NCBI GenBank assembly: GCA_964457335.1
Contig: CAYWGD010000001.1
Location: 186,001-250,000, forward strand
Reading direction: 5' to 3'
DNA from: CAJBVW01 sp964457335
GTDB taxonomy: Bacteria > Myxococcota_A > UBA796 > SXON01
Length of the DNA stretch: 64,000 nucleotides
Under the pieces are notes generated by a model. It was not told the origin of the DNA, did not search any database, and saw only the letters and a list, made by a program, of their open reading frames with translations. Below are positions 8,515 to 17,924 of the stretch, piece by piece; within the stretch, counting starts at the first letter, position 1; every line of letters begins with the position of its first letter. The position numbers and the translations under genes were made by a program.

Positions 8515-11500
8515 TCCCCCTCCTCGTCGGTCTCGTCGGCGGGCAGGAGCGGGGCCTGCCACCGTGGGTCCCCCCGGGCGGCGAGCGCCGCGTTCCGCAC
8601 GTGGTCCACGCGGCAGGACCGGTGGAACTCGCACCACCCGCAGCCCGCGCGGTCCGGGCCCGCGAGGCTCGGGTGGAACACCCCCCGCTCCAGCCGTTCG
8701 CCCGACGCCGCGAGGTGCGCCGTCAGCGCGGCGCGCTCCTCCGGCCCCAGCGCGACCGCGCGCTTCTCGGGCACCCCCAGCTCCGCGAGCGTCTCGGGGT
8801 CGCCCACCCAGCCGGCCATGGCGAGCGCGTCGGCGCCGCGCAGCTCCTGGTACACCGCGGCCCCCGTGCCGCCCGCGACGGCATCGAGGTACACGACGCC
8901 CTGGATCTTCACGCCCGCGCGCACGTCGTCCGCGGCCGGCGCCCGGCCCGTCTTGTAGTCGAGGACCAGCGACCCGCCGCCCTCGATGCGGTCGACGCGG
9001 TCGACGCGACCCTCGAGCGCGATCGGGCCCACCGCGTAGCCCCGGAAGGGGAGCTCGGCGCGGTCGAGCGTGGTCGGCAGCTCGCTGGCGATCTCGGCGT
9101 CGAGCCAGGCGGACAGGAGCCCCATCGGCGCGTCGTCTACGAGGCCGGCGAGCCAGCGGCGCCGGTGCCAGTCCGAGAGCGGGCGCAGAAGCCCGGTGAC
9201 GAGCGGATCCCCGTCGAGGCGGGCCGTCCCGACCTCGTGGAGGACCCGCGCCCAGCGCGCCCGCGCGTCGCCGTCGAGCCCGCGCAGGTGCGGCAGGCCG
9301 TCCTCGCGGACCCGCTTCAGGAAGTCCTCGAGCACCGCGTGGAGGAGGCGCCCCTGGTCCGAGCGCGGGAGGTCCGGGTCCCACGCGCCTTCGGCCGCGA
9401 GCCCGAGGAGCGCGCGGTGGAAGTAGCGGGAGGGGCAGGCGAGGTACTCCTCGAAGCGCGTCACGCCGAGGCGCTCCGGCACGGGCGGCGCGCGGTGCAG
9501 GACGCCGTCCCACGGGCCGAAGCCCTCCGGGTCGCGTCGCGCGGACACGACCTCCGCGATGCGGGCGAGCCGCTCGGGCGCGGCCGCGAAGGCGGCCCAG
9601 GCGCCCGCGTCCGCCCCGGTCGCGGCGGCCTCGCCGAGCAGCGCGTCGAGCTCGGGCGGCCCGGCCGGCACCCGCGGCACCACGCCGGCCTCCACCGCGG
9701 TCCGGAGCGGGCGCCCGCCGAACGGCACCTCCAGGAGGTCCTCCACGAGCGGCGAGACGGCCACCGGCCGGTCGTCCCGGGTGGCGGGCCAGGAGAGCGT
9801 CAGCGACTGGCCCTCCGCCAGCGCGTTCCGCAGCGTGGACGCGAAGAGGTACCGGGCCTCGTCGCCGGGATCGAGGCCGTCGAGCGCGCGGCGCGCGACG
9901 CGCGAGAGGAGGAAGTCCTCCGGCGGCCGCGCCGGGAAGTCGTCGGCCAACAGCCCGCCGACCCAGAGCCAGGCCGGGTGGACGCCGCGCAGCTCGAGCA
10001 TGCCCACCACCTGGACGCGGGCCGGCCCCGCCTCCGGATCCGGCAGCTGGGCGGCCTGGAGCTGCTCGTCGAGGAGCCGCGCGAGGCGGATCGGGTCCCA
10101 CGGGCCGGGATCGACGGCCGTGGCGTCGTCCGCGGCCTGTTGCAGGGCCGCGAGCACCCGGCCGACCGCCCCGAGCGACGCCGCGCGCACCGCGGGATCC
10201 TCCGAGGCCCCCGCGCGCGTCACCACCTCCCACTCCTCCACGACCTCGGCCAACAGGTCGCGCCAGGCCGCGGGGGCGATCGGGCGCGCGAGCGGGGCCA
10301 GCCGGGTGCACAACGCGCCCAGGGCCTCGATGGCACCGGCGTGGCGTGCCCGCTCGGCCTCGGCGAGCCGCGATCCCCAGGAGGCCGGGTGGCCGCGCGA
10401 CAACCCGCGCTCCCGGCAGGCGCGCGCGAGCGCCAGCGCGTCGGACTCGGAGACGGCGCCGACGAGCCCCGACGCGAGCGCGGCGAGCAGCGGCCCGAGC
10501 GGGTGGCCCTCGGCGGCGGAGCGTGCCGCCACCACGAGCAGCTCGGCCACCGGCCGCGCGCGGACGGGCCGCCCCGCGGACACCTCGTAGGGGATGCCGA
10601 GCCCCTCGAAGGTGCGGCGGACGAGCGGGAGGTACCCGGGGAGGCCCGGGAAGGCGACCCACACGTCCTCCGGGGACGCGCCCCCGAGCAGGCGCTCCTT
10701 CACCGCGTGCGCGATGGCGCGCACCTCCGCGGCGGGGTCCGAGAAGCGGACGAGCCGCGGCGCGCGGGGCGGCGGCTCGGCGGCCAGGTCCTCGGGGGCG
10801 TCCGCGTACAGCCGGTCCGCGAGGTCCGCGGGCTCGGGATCACCCGGCTCGTCGCCCGGGTCGACCGTGCGGGCCACGCCGTCGCTCCCGACCACCACGA
10901 GGTCGGCCTCGCCGCCCTCGGCCACCAGCGCCTCGAACAACGCGCGCCGGAACGCGCGGGTGGCCTGGAAGGGGCGGAGGGGGAACGCGACCGCGTCGTC
11001 GTCCTGGTAGTCGAAGAAGCCCGCCACCTCGGCCCCGCCGAGATCCCGGCCGCTCTCGAAGGCGAGGACCACGTGCGCGCCGCGCGTGCGCCAGGCCCGC
11101 GCGAGCGCGACCAGCACGCGGCGCCGCAGCGGGCTCGGGTGCAACACGTCGTCCACCACCACGGCGTGGTGTCGGGCGAGCCACTGGCCGAGCGACTCCG
11201 ACGGCCACTCCAGCGCGCCCACGAGCTGCCGGAGCGCGTCCCCGTGCGGCCGACGCGCCCGGTCGGAGGCGAGCGCGTCGAGCAGCCGGGCGAGGAAGCG
11301 CGTCAGCTCGGGCCGCGCGTCCAGCACGGGGCGGTCGGCCTCGTCCCACTCCTGGGCCAGCGTCGCGGCGGCGCGGCCGACACGCTCGGGATCCCCGAGC
11401 GCCGCGAGCCAGGGGAACGAGCCCGCCTCCGCCGCGATCAGCCGCTCCGCCACGAGCGCCGCGCCGCCCGGGCTCCAGATGGTCCGCCCGTCGCCGTGGC

Positions 11501-11732
11501 GCGTCGCGAGGTCCGCCAGGAGGCGGGAGAGCGTGACCACCGTGGGGACGAAGCTCGCGCCGTCGCGGTAGCGCACGAACTCCGACCGCACCGTCTCCGC
11601 CTTGCGGAGCGTGTCCGTCACGTAGAGGAAGTTCGGGACACCGTGCCGGTCCACCCCGGAGAGCTCGCTCCGCGCGACGGCCCGCCGCCGCCGCACGCGC
11701 GTCTTGCCGAGGAGGATCTGGATGCTGCCCAC
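8511..11732 (-). CDS. addB: AddB-like nuclease subunit with Fe-S cysteines and degenerate helicase
   Basis: A 1073-residue partner of AddA. The C-terminal PD-(D/E)XK nuclease shows EGRVDRVDRI and LVLDYKTGRA near residues 905-930. Four cysteines expected for the AddB iron-sulfur 'staple' can be placed: one in YLACPSRYF (about 765) and three in GCGWCEFHRSC near the C-terminus. The N-terminus (IQILLGKTRVRRRR) lacks a proper Walker A, so the helicase half is probably inactive or structural. I chose the GTG at 11732 because GGAG lies 5-6 nt upstream; a GTG at 11792 would add 20 unconserved residues. The 138-nt upstream gap holds an operator-like repeat. Confidence 0.85.
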   Translation of the reverse strand: MGSIQILLGKTRVRRRRAVARSELSGVDRHGVPNFLYVTDTLRKAETVRSEFVRYRDGASFVPTVVTLSRLLADLATRHGDGRTIWSPGGAALVAERLIAAEAGSFPWLAALGDPERVGRAAATLAQEWDEADRPVLDARPELTRFLARLLDALASDRARRPHGDALRQLVGALEWPSESLGQWLARHHAVVVDDVLHPSPLRRRVLVALARAWRTRGAHVVLAFESGRDLGGAEVAGFFDYQDDDAVAFPLRPFQATRAFRRALFEALVAEGGEADLVVVGSDGVARTVDPGDEPGDPEPADLADRLYADAPEDLAAEPPPRAPRLVRFSDPAAEVRAIAHAVKERLLGGASPEDVWVAFPGLPGYLPLVRRTFEGLGIPYEVSAGRPVRARPVAELLVVAARSAAEGHPLGPLLAALASGLVGAVSESDALALARACRERGLSRGHPASWGSRLAEAERARHAGAIEALGALCTRLAPLARPIAPAAWRDLLAEVVEEWEVVTRAGASEDPAVRAASLGAVGRVLAALQQAADDATAVDPGPWDPIRLARLLDEQLQAAQLPDPEAGPARVQVVGMLELRGVHPAWLWVGGLLADDFPARPPEDFLLSRVARRALDGLDPGDEARYLFASTLRNALAEGQSLTLSWPATRDDRPVAVSPLVEDLLEVPFGGRPLRTAVEAGVVPRVPAGPPELDALLGEAAATGADAGAWAAFAAAPERLARIAEVVSARRDPEGFGPWDGVLHRAPPVPERLGVTRFEEYLACPSRYFHRALLGLAAEGAWDPDLPRSDQGRLLHAVLEDFLKRVREDGLPHLRGLDGDARARWARVLHEVGTARLDGDPLVTGLLRPLSDWHRRRWLAGLVDDAPMGLLSAWLDAEIASELPTTLDRAELPFRGYAVGPIALEGRVDRVDRIEGGGSLVLDYKTGRAPAADDVRAGVKIQGVVYLDAVAGGTGAAVYQELRGADALAMAGWVGDPETLAELGVPEKRAVALGPEERAALTAHLAASGERLERGVFHPSLAGPDRAGCGWCEFHRSCRVDHVRNAALAARGDPRWQAPLLPADETDEEGE

Positions 11733-11773
11733 CGCCGACTCCGAGGGGAGCGAACCATAGCGCGCGGGTAGGC

Positions 11774-11819
11774 CAGAATCTGTCCGCCCCACCCCGGGCC
11801 CGGACAGATCCTGTCCGCC
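11774..11819 (-). promoter_or_regulatory. Operator-like repeats upstream of the addB-addA pair
   Basis: Two 15-bp direct repeats (CAGAATCTGTCCGCC at 11774 and CAGATCCTGTCCGCC at 11805) match at 13 of 15 positions and are 31 bp apart. The second overlaps a perfect palindrome, GGACAG-ATC-CTGTCC, at 11802-11816. They lie between addB and the upstream lipoprotein gene, so they could be a repressor site for the recombination operon. The binding protein is unknown. Confidence 0.35.
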
Positions 11820-11870
11820 GCCCCTCGCGGGCGCGGCCCGGCGCTCGCCCGCGCCGGCCGTTCAGCCTCT

Positions 11871-13169
11871 TCAGGGCCGCTTCGCGAGCTCCTCGAGCAG
11901 GCGGCGCGCCTCGGCGGCCACCCTGGGATCGTCGCCCGCGGCGGCCTCCCGGAGCAGGGCCACCTGGGGCGTCGCCGTCCGCGCGGCGCTCTCCACGAGG
12001 CACATCCGCAGGTCCTGCTCCTCGTCGGCGCCCAGCGCCCGGCGGGGCGCCCCGAGGAACGACACCGTGGGGCCGTCGGTGACCGGCGCGCCGAGCTCGG
12101 GGACGTACACGAGGTCGGAGCCCTCGCCGCGGCCCGTGGAGACCACCTTGCGGTGCGCGAGCGCCTCCCGGAGCTGCGTCAGCTGCTCGGCGTAGCCGCC
12201 CTGGAGGCGGCCGAGCGCGTGCAGTCGCACGGTCGCGGCGGCGCGCGCGTGCGGCCACGCCTCCTCCGGGTACACGTCCAGCGGCGTGCCGTCGACCTCC
12301 GCGGCGCGGCGGTACACGTTCGCGAAGTACAGCGCCCAGAAGCGCCCCACGTGCACGTCCGCGACCCTCTCGCCGGCGCCCTCCCAGGTGCGGCGGATGG
12401 TCGCCGCGAGCTCGATCGCGGCCCGCGCCTTGGGCTTCGCCGCGTTCGGCAGGGGGATGTTCCGCGGGAGCCGCGTGAGCACGTGCGCCCAGCACTCCTG
12501 CGCGAAGCGCGACGACGCGCCGCAGAGCACCGCCGCGGCGGGGTAGGCCTCGCCCCGCCGCGCCCGGACGCCTTCCTCCGCGGAGCTGAACCGGCACTCG
12601 TCCGCCCACCGGGTGTCCGCGTGCCGCGCGCAGATCGCGTCGGCGACGCCCGGCTGGCCCGCGATCACCGCGTTGGCCGCGGCGCGGTCGAGGCACGCTC
12701 CGCGGTCCGCCACGTCCGCGCAGGCGTCGGGGACCTCCGCGGGGAGGGCGGGGAGGGGGAGCCGGACCTCCGGGAAGCTCGGCGTGGGCGGGGCCATCGG
12801 GAGCTCGGGGGCGGGCGCGTCGTCGCTGGGCACGCCCCCGGTCGCCGCGCTGTTGCCGATGGCGGCCGCGCCCGGCACCACCGAGAGGTGGGGGCGGCTG
12901 TTGAGCCGGTCGCAGCGCTCCCGGCTCGGCCCCATGGGCAGGGACGCGCAGAGCGCGCGCGTGGCGCCGGGGTAGGCCTCGCAGAGGCGCCCGACCACCA
13001 CCGTGCGCGTGAACTCGTCCGGGATGGACGTCACGCGCGCGGTCACGGCGGCGGGATCCCCCGCCCAGTCGGCGACGGCGCGGTCGGCCAGGCAGGTGGC
13101 GGTCTCGCACGCTCCGCCGCATCCGGCGAGGAGGAGAGCCGCAGCGAGCGACCGGACGGTGCGGAGCAT
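11871..13169 (-). CDS. Hypothetical lipoprotein
   Basis: A 432-residue protein starting MLRTVRSLAAALLLAGCGG, a clear lipoprotein signal with lipobox LAGC at residues 14-17. The mature protein is Ala/Cys-rich with spaced cysteines (for example CETATCLAD, CADVADRGACLD) and helical segments, possibly a helical repeat or disulfide-stabilised periplasmic protein. No domain was recognised. The open frame extends further upstream, but the lipoprotein signal fixes the start at 13169; a TATGTT box lies 9 nt before it. It is encoded divergently from the sensor kinase at 13246, leaving 76 nt. Confidence 0.65.
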   Translation of the reverse strand: MLRTVRSLAAALLLAGCGGACETATCLADRAVADWAGDPAAVTARVTSIPDEFTRTVVVGRLCEAYPGATRALCASLPMGPSRERCDRLNSRPHLSVVPGAAAIGNSAATGGVPSDDAPAPELPMAPPTPSFPEVRLPLPALPAEVPDACADVADRGACLDRAAANAVIAGQPGVADAICARHADTRWADECRFSSAEEGVRARRGEAYPAAAVLCGASSRFAQECWAHVLTRLPRNIPLPNAAKPKARAAIELAATIRRTWEGAGERVADVHVGRFWALYFANVYRRAAEVDGTPLDVYPEEAWPHARAAATVRLHALGRLQGGYAEQLTQLREALAHRKVVSTGRGEGSDLVYVPELGAPVTDGPTVSFLGAPRRALGADEEQDLRMCLVESAARTATPQVALLREAAAGDDPRVAAEARRLLEELAKRP

Positions 13170-13245
13170 CGGCCGCGCAACATAGCGGATCCCCGGCGCA
13201 GCGCCGCGTCCTGGCGCGATTAGGTCCAGAGGGGGAGGGAGAAAC

Positions 13246-15423
13246 GTGCGCCGCGCGCGGGAGTCGTTGCCGCTCGCGGGCCCTCGGCTCCTCCTGCTCT
13301 GCAACCTCCTGCTCGTGTTCGTCGCGGCGCTGGGCGTGTGGCGGTACGACCGGGCGACCGCCGAGCAGCGCTTCCTGCGCCTCGTCGAGGGCACGAACGC
13401 CGACCTCCAGGGCGGGCTCGACCTCACCGTGTCCCTGCTCCGCGGCGTCCTCGGACTGTTCGAGGCGAGCAGGGAGGTGGAGCTCGGCGAGTTCCGGGCG
13501 TACGTGAGCGCGCTCGACCTGCGCCGGAGCCACCCGAGCCTCCTGGGCCTGGGCTACGCGAAACGCGTCGGCCCCGACGAGGTCGCGGCGCTCGAAGCGC
13601 GCATGCAACAGGACGGCGAGCCGGAGTTCCGCGTCTGGCCCACCCCGGCCAGCGAGGACGACGCCGCCATCATCTTCCTGGAGCCGCCCGACCGGGGGAA
13701 CCGCCGCGCCCTCGGCTACGTCATGACGAGCCACCCCCTGCGGCGCCGCGCGATGGAGGAGGCCCGCGACACCGCGCGGGGCGTCGCCTCCGAGGTCGTC
13801 ACGCTCGTCCAGGAGGAGATGGCCGGCCAGCCCGGCTTCCTGATCTTCTTCCCGCACTACGCGACCGGGGCGTCGCTCGCGACGGTCGCGGATCGGCGGG
13901 CCGCGCTCGAGGGCTACGTCTACTCGCCCGTGCGCATCCGGGAGGTCTTCGAGGGCGCGCGGCACGTGCCCGACGAGCTCGGCGTGCGCGCCTACGACGA
14001 CCCCGACCCGCGCGTCGGGCGGGTGCTCTACGACGACACCGAGGACGTGCCCAGGGGCGCGACGGAGAGCCGCCAGGAGCTGCGCGTCGCCGGGCAGACC
14101 TGGACGGTCGTGTACTACGACCGCCTCCCCGTCTCCGCGTGGTGGCGCTCGCCGGCCTGGCTCGTGGTGTGCGCCGGCGTGCTCCTCTCCGGCCTCCTCC
14201 ACCGGATCCAGGGGCTGCAGATCCAGGCGCGTCTCCGCGCCGAGCGCGACGCGGCCGCGCTCCGCGAGGGCGAGCGCCGCTACCGCTTCCTCGCCGACGC
14301 CATGCCGCAGGTCGTGTTCACCACCGACGCCGAGGGCCGCCTCGCCTACACGAACGGCCGGTGGCCGTCGGCGGTCCTGGGCGAGTCGCTCGCCCGGAAC
14401 CTCGTCCTGTGCCTGCATCCCGACGATCGCTCCAGCACGATCGAGAGCTGGTCCACCGCGCTCACGCGCGGCAGCGAGTGGACCGCGAGCTTCCGCATGT
14501 GGTGCCCGGGCGACGAGGTGTGGCGCTGGAGCCTCGGGCGCGCGCTCCCGCAGCGCGTCGAGGCGCGGGTCGCGGAGTGGGTCGGCACCCTCACCGACAT
14601 CGAGGCCCAGAAGCAGGCCGAGGCGGCGCTCCAGCGCGAGACCGTGGAGCTCGAGCATCGCGTGCAGGAGCGGACCGCCGAGCTGGAGCGGTCCGTCCGC
14701 GAGCTGCAGAACTTCGCCGCCGTGGCCTCGCACGATCTCCAGGAGCCGCTCCGGAAGATCATCGCCTTCGGCGATCGGCTGTCCGACGAGCTCGGAGCGG
14801 GCATCCCCCCGGCCGCGGCCGACGCCCTGCTCCGGATGCGGCGCGCCGCGCAGCGCCTGCAGGAGCTCATCGGCGACCTCCTCACCTTCGCCCGCGTGAG
14901 CCGGGCCGAGGTGGTCGCGGAGCCCGTGGCCATGGAGGCGCTCGTGCGCGAGGTCCGGGACGAGCTGCTGGAGGGGCGGACCGACGGGACGACCGTGGAG
15001 GTCGAGGCGCTCCCGACGGCCTCGGGCGACGCGCGGCTCCTCCGCCAGCTGGTCGTCAACCTGCTCGAGAACGCGATCAAGTTCCATCGCCCCGGCGAGC
15101 CGGCGCGTGTGCGCGTCTACGCGGAGGACGCCGGGGACGAGGTGGACGAGGCCTCCCGCGCCGGCTGGTTCCGCCTGCTCGTGGAGGACCAGGGGATCGG
15201 CTTCGATCCGAAGTACCTCCAGCGGATCTTCCAGGTCTTCCAGCGGCTCCACCCCTGGGATCGCTACGAAGGCACCGGCGTCGGCCTCGCGATCTGCCAG
15301 CGCGTCGTCGAGCTCCACGGCGGGCGCATCACGGCGCGCAGCTCGCCGAGCGCCGGAGCGTGCTTCGTGGCGACGTTGCCGCGGGCCCCGGTGGGGACGA
15401 GAAATCCGGGGTGCGCCCCCTGA
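13246..15423 (+). CDS. CHASE-PAS hybrid-free sensor histidine kinase
   Basis: A 725-residue inner-membrane sensor kinase. Order: membrane helix at about 13-30; a periplasmic CHASE domain at about 60-230 (FLRLVEGTNADLQGGLDLTV, then SHPSLLGLGYAKRV); second helix at about 303-320; a coiled linker; a PAS domain at about 345-450 (FLADAMPQVVFTTDAEG); HisKA with FAAVASHDLQEPLRKI (His 496); and HATPase_c with NLLENAIKF, EDQGIGFDP and GTGVGLAICQRVVELHGG. All catalytic boxes look intact. It should bind a small ligand outside and phosphorylate the regulator that overlaps its end by 13 nt. The GTG start has GGGAGGGAGAAAC just upstream. Confidence 0.9.
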   Translation: MRRARESLPLAGPRLLLLCNLLLVFVAALGVWRYDRATAEQRFLRLVEGTNADLQGGLDLTVSLLRGVLGLFEASREVELGEFRAYVSALDLRRSHPSLLGLGYAKRVGPDEVAALEARMQQDGEPEFRVWPTPASEDDAAIIFLEPPDRGNRRALGYVMTSHPLRRRAMEEARDTARGVASEVVTLVQEEMAGQPGFLIFFPHYATGASLATVADRRAALEGYVYSPVRIREVFEGARHVPDELGVRAYDDPDPRVGRVLYDDTEDVPRGATESRQELRVAGQTWTVVYYDRLPVSAWWRSPAWLVVCAGVLLSGLLHRIQGLQIQARLRAERDAAALREGERRYRFLADAMPQVVFTTDAEGRLAYTNGRWPSAVLGESLARNLVLCLHPDDRSSTIESWSTALTRGSEWTASFRMWCPGDEVWRWSLGRALPQRVEARVAEWVGTLTDIEAQKQAEAALQRETVELEHRVQERTAELERSVRELQNFAAVASHDLQEPLRKIIAFGDRLSDELGAGIPPAAADALLRMRRAAQRLQELIGDLLTFARVSRAEVVAEPVAMEALVREVRDELLEGRTDGTTVEVEALPTASGDARLLRQLVVNLLENAIKFHRPGEPARVRVYAEDAGDEVDEASRAGWFRLLVEDQGIGFDPKYLQRIFQVFQRLHPWDRYEGTGVGLAICQRVVELHGGRITARSSPSAGACFVATLPRAPVGTRNPGCAP

Positions 15424-15860
15424 CGAGACACGGACCGATCCTCCTCGCCGAAGACGACCCCGACGATCGCCTCCTGATCGAGCACGCCTTCCGGACGTGC
15501 GGAAACACCCTCCCGCTCGTCTTCGTGGAGGACGGCGAGGAGCTCCTCGACTACCTCCTGCGGCGCGGGCGTTGGTCGGGCACCGACGCGCCGCGGCCGG
15601 AGCTCGTCCTCCTCGACCTGAACATGCCGCGGAAGGACGGCCGGGAGGCCCTCGCGGAGATGAAGGCCCACCCCGACCTGCGGCGCATCCCCGTCGTCGT
15701 GCTCACGACGAGCAGCACGCAGGAGGACGTGCTGAAAACCTACTCCCTCGGCGCCAACAGCTACGTCAGCAAGCCCGGCAGCTTCGACGCGCTGGTCGAG
15801 GTGATCCGCGCGCTCCACGCCTGGTGGTTCGGCGTGGTGACGCTGCCCGACGGCTCGTAG
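15411..15860 (+). CDS. CheY-like response regulator, Rcp1 type
   Basis: A 149-residue single receiver domain. The acidic pair is in LLAEDDPDDR, the phospho-acceptor is Asp 69 in LLDLNMPRKDG, then VVLTTSSTQEDV and SYVSKP give the conserved Thr/Ser and Lys. The NMPRKDG and TSSTQEDV signatures match the Rcp1-like regulators that partner phytochrome or PAS/GAF kinases. There is no output domain, so it probably acts by protein contact or passes phosphate on. The GTG start lies inside the kinase gene, indicating coupled translation. It ends 12 nt before the convergent vWA gene. Confidence 0.88.
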   Translation: MRPLTRHGPILLAEDDPDDRLLIEHAFRTCGNTLPLVFVEDGEELLDYLLRRGRWSGTDAPRPELVLLDLNMPRKDGREALAEMKAHPDLRRIPVVVLTTSSTQEDVLKTYSLGANSYVSKPGSFDALVEVIRALHAWWFGVVTLPDGS

Positions 15861-15872
15861 GCCGCCAGCCTC

Positions 15873-17921
15873 TCAGCGCACGAGCCCCCGGAACACCTCG
15901 GGGAGGCGGGTCGGGAGCGCGTCCACGTCGTCGAGGAGGAGGTAGCGGCCGGCGCCGAACACCTCGCGCAGCCACACGTCCGCGCCCTCCGCGGCGTCGA
16001 GGCTGATGCAGTGCACGTGCACGCCGAGGCGCCGGATCTCCGCCACCGCCATCGCCGTGTCCTTGAGCCCCTGCCGGCCGCGGTACTCGCCCCGGTCCTC
16101 CGGTTTTCCGTCGGACACCAGCATCAGCACCCGCCGCGACTGCGGCCGGTTCGCGAGGAGCCAGCCGGCGTGCCGCAGGTACGCGCCGAGGCGGGTCGCG
16201 CCGTTCGGGCGCAGGTTCCCCATCCGCTTGTACACGGCCTCGCCGTAGCCCTCGTCGAAGCCCTTGATCCGCTGGAGGTGGCACTCCTGCGGGTGGGTGT
16301 TGCCGAACCCGTAGAAGGCGTGCGGGAAGTCGAGGGTGCGGAGCCCCTCGGCGAAGAGCACGAGCGCCTCCTGCTCGAGGTGGATGACGTGCCCCTGGGT
16401 GGAGCCCGAGAGGTCCACCAGCGTGAGGATGGCGACGGTCTCCCGCTCGCGGACGAAGCGCGCGTACACGCGATCGTCGGGCTGCTGCCCCGCGGCGAGG
16501 TCGGTGAGCGCCTGCACGGCCTTGTTCAGGTCGAGCTCGGTGCCGTCGCGCTGGCCGTGGAGCCACCGCTCCTCGACGCGCAGCGACGCGAAGCGGCGGC
16601 GGATCTCCTTGATCTGGCGCTGGTTCGCCTGGACGATGCGCTCGTAGCCGCCGAGCGCGCCGGTGGACGCCTCGACCTCCAGCACCTTCACGGCCGCGAA
16701 GCGGTACACGCCGGCGGCGTCGTCCCACTCGTCGTACTCGCGGCTCCCGTCCTCGCCGGGCCTGGTCGGCGTGGCGAGCTCGTCCTCGGCCTGCACGTTC
16801 GAGGCGGCCTTCTGCTGCTCCACGTGCTCGTCGCGGAGCTTCCCGTAGGCGGGCGCCTTCGACGTGTCGGGGCCGGCGAGCTTCGCGAACAGCCGCGCGC
16901 GGAGGCCCTGCTTCGGCGCGTCCGGCGCGGGCGGCGGGGGCACGCCGGGCCCGCCCTTGTTGCGCGCCATCGCCTCGTAGAGCTGCCGCAGCGGCTTGTT
17001 GCCCTTCTTCCACTCCTGCTCGTACGCGATGTCGCGCGCGAGGTCGGCGAGGATCCACTCCGGGCGGATGATCCCGAGGTACCAGGGCAGGGGAGGGGGG
17101 CCCAGTCGTAAGCGGCGGAAGTGCTCGCGGAGCGTGCGCGCCTCGCGGAGCAGCACGGTCGTCAGCTGCGACGAGACGGGGGGCGTTGCGGGGGGCCGGC
17201 CCCCCGCCCCGAGATCCAGGGAATCCACCAACCGGATCGCGGCGCGCGCCGGGTCGCCCTCCGGCCCCGGCGTACGCCAGTTCAGGCAGGTGGCGAGGCC
17301 CTCGTAGAGGGGTACGAACGCGCCCGGCATGCCGTCGCGGGGCACGGGCGTGACGTTCACGCGCATCTGCCCGGCCTTCTCGAGGAGCGCGACGCGGCGC
17401 AGGTCGTCGCGGAGGCCCGGGTACTCCTCGCCCCACTTGCGCAGGACGTAGCGGGCCGCGAGCAGGTGGTAGCAGCTCCGCAGCACCCAGTCCCGGTGGA
17501 TCTCCGCGAGGATCGCGCGCTCCTGGAGGATGCCGTGGCGCAGGAACCCGACCTGCACGAGGCCCATCGCCCGGTAGAGCAAGAGATCGAGGTCCGGCTG
17601 CTCGGGCGCGGGCACGGCGCGGGGCAGGTAGACGTTCAGGTTGTCCGTGGACGGCGGGTCGGAGTAGGCGACCGAGAAGGTGCGCCCGGAGATCATCCGG
17701 AGCAACGCCGTCAGCTGCCGCACCACCTTGTCGAGCGCGAGCCCGTTGCGCTCGCCGCCGATCGCCTGCCGCTGCGGCGGCTCGAAGAGGAAGCGCGCGA
17801 GCAGCGCGGCCTCGGCCTCCTCGTCGGAGTCCGCGGCGAGGCCGAGCTCGGCCGCGGTGACGCCGTACTCCTCCATCGTCTGCTTGAGCGTCTCGTCGCC
17901 CGACACGGTGGGCGCGGCCAC
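15873..17921 (-). CDS. von Willebrand factor A domain protein, CbbO/NorD type (copy 2)
   Basis: A 682-residue cytoplasmic vWA protein. The C-terminal domain has MIDAS DLSGST near residue 503, then NGATRLGAYL and LMLVSDGKPEDRG; the end VDALPTRLPEVF resembles the end of copy 1 (LDALPARLMRVY). The N-terminal 450 residues are helical. It follows the copy 2 ATPase by 3 nt and must be co-transcribed with it. A G/C hairpin repeat is read in frame as GAGGRPPATPP (17177-17212), probably a later insertion in a loop. Neither RuBisCO nor NO reductase genes lie nearby, so the client is unknown. Confidence 0.83.
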   Translation of the reverse strand: MAAPTVSGDETLKQTMEEYGVTAAELGLAADSDEEAEAALLARFLFEPPQRQAIGGERNGLALDKVVRQLTALLRMISGRTFSVAYSDPPSTDNLNVYLPRAVPAPEQPDLDLLLYRAMGLVQVGFLRHGILQERAILAEIHRDWVLRSCYHLLAARYVLRKWGEEYPGLRDDLRRVALLEKAGQMRVNVTPVPRDGMPGAFVPLYEGLATCLNWRTPGPEGDPARAAIRLVDSLDLGAGGRPPATPPVSSQLTTVLLREARTLREHFRRLRLGPPPLPWYLGIIRPEWILADLARDIAYEQEWKKGNKPLRQLYEAMARNKGGPGVPPPPAPDAPKQGLRARLFAKLAGPDTSKAPAYGKLRDEHVEQQKAASNVQAEDELATPTRPGEDGSREYDEWDDAAGVYRFAAVKVLEVEASTGALGGYERIVQANQRQIKEIRRRFASLRVEERWLHGQRDGTELDLNKAVQALTDLAAGQQPDDRVYARFVRERETVAILTLVDLSGSTQGHVIHLEQEALVLFAEGLRTLDFPHAFYGFGNTHPQECHLQRIKGFDEGYGEAVYKRMGNLRPNGATRLGAYLRHAGWLLANRPQSRRVLMLVSDGKPEDRGEYRGRQGLKDTAMAVAEIRRLGVHVHCISLDAAEGADVWLREVFGAGRYLLLDDVDALPTRLPEVFRGLVR
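17177..17212 (-). repeat. G/C hairpin repeat, copy B, inside the second vWA gene
   Basis: On the minus strand it reads CTCGGGGCGGGGGG, a CCGG loop, then CCCCCCGCAACGCCCCCC, the same bulged stem as copy A. It is translated in a different frame from copy A (GAGGRPPATPP against GGGRAPRNAPPE), which argues that the DNA element, not the peptide, is what is conserved. Confidence 0.6.
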
Positions 17922-17924
17922 GGG

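Noticed and set aside
10840..15318. A minus-strand open frame of almost 1500 codons antisense to the sensor kinase and lipoprotein
   Set aside because: It is very rich in Arg, Ala, Gly and Pro, has no domain, and lies opposite well-supported genes. Long antisense frames are expected at this GC content. The same holds for frames at 53833-58419(-), 37700-40678(-), 4643-8155(-), 5053-8958(+) and 40653-42300(+).
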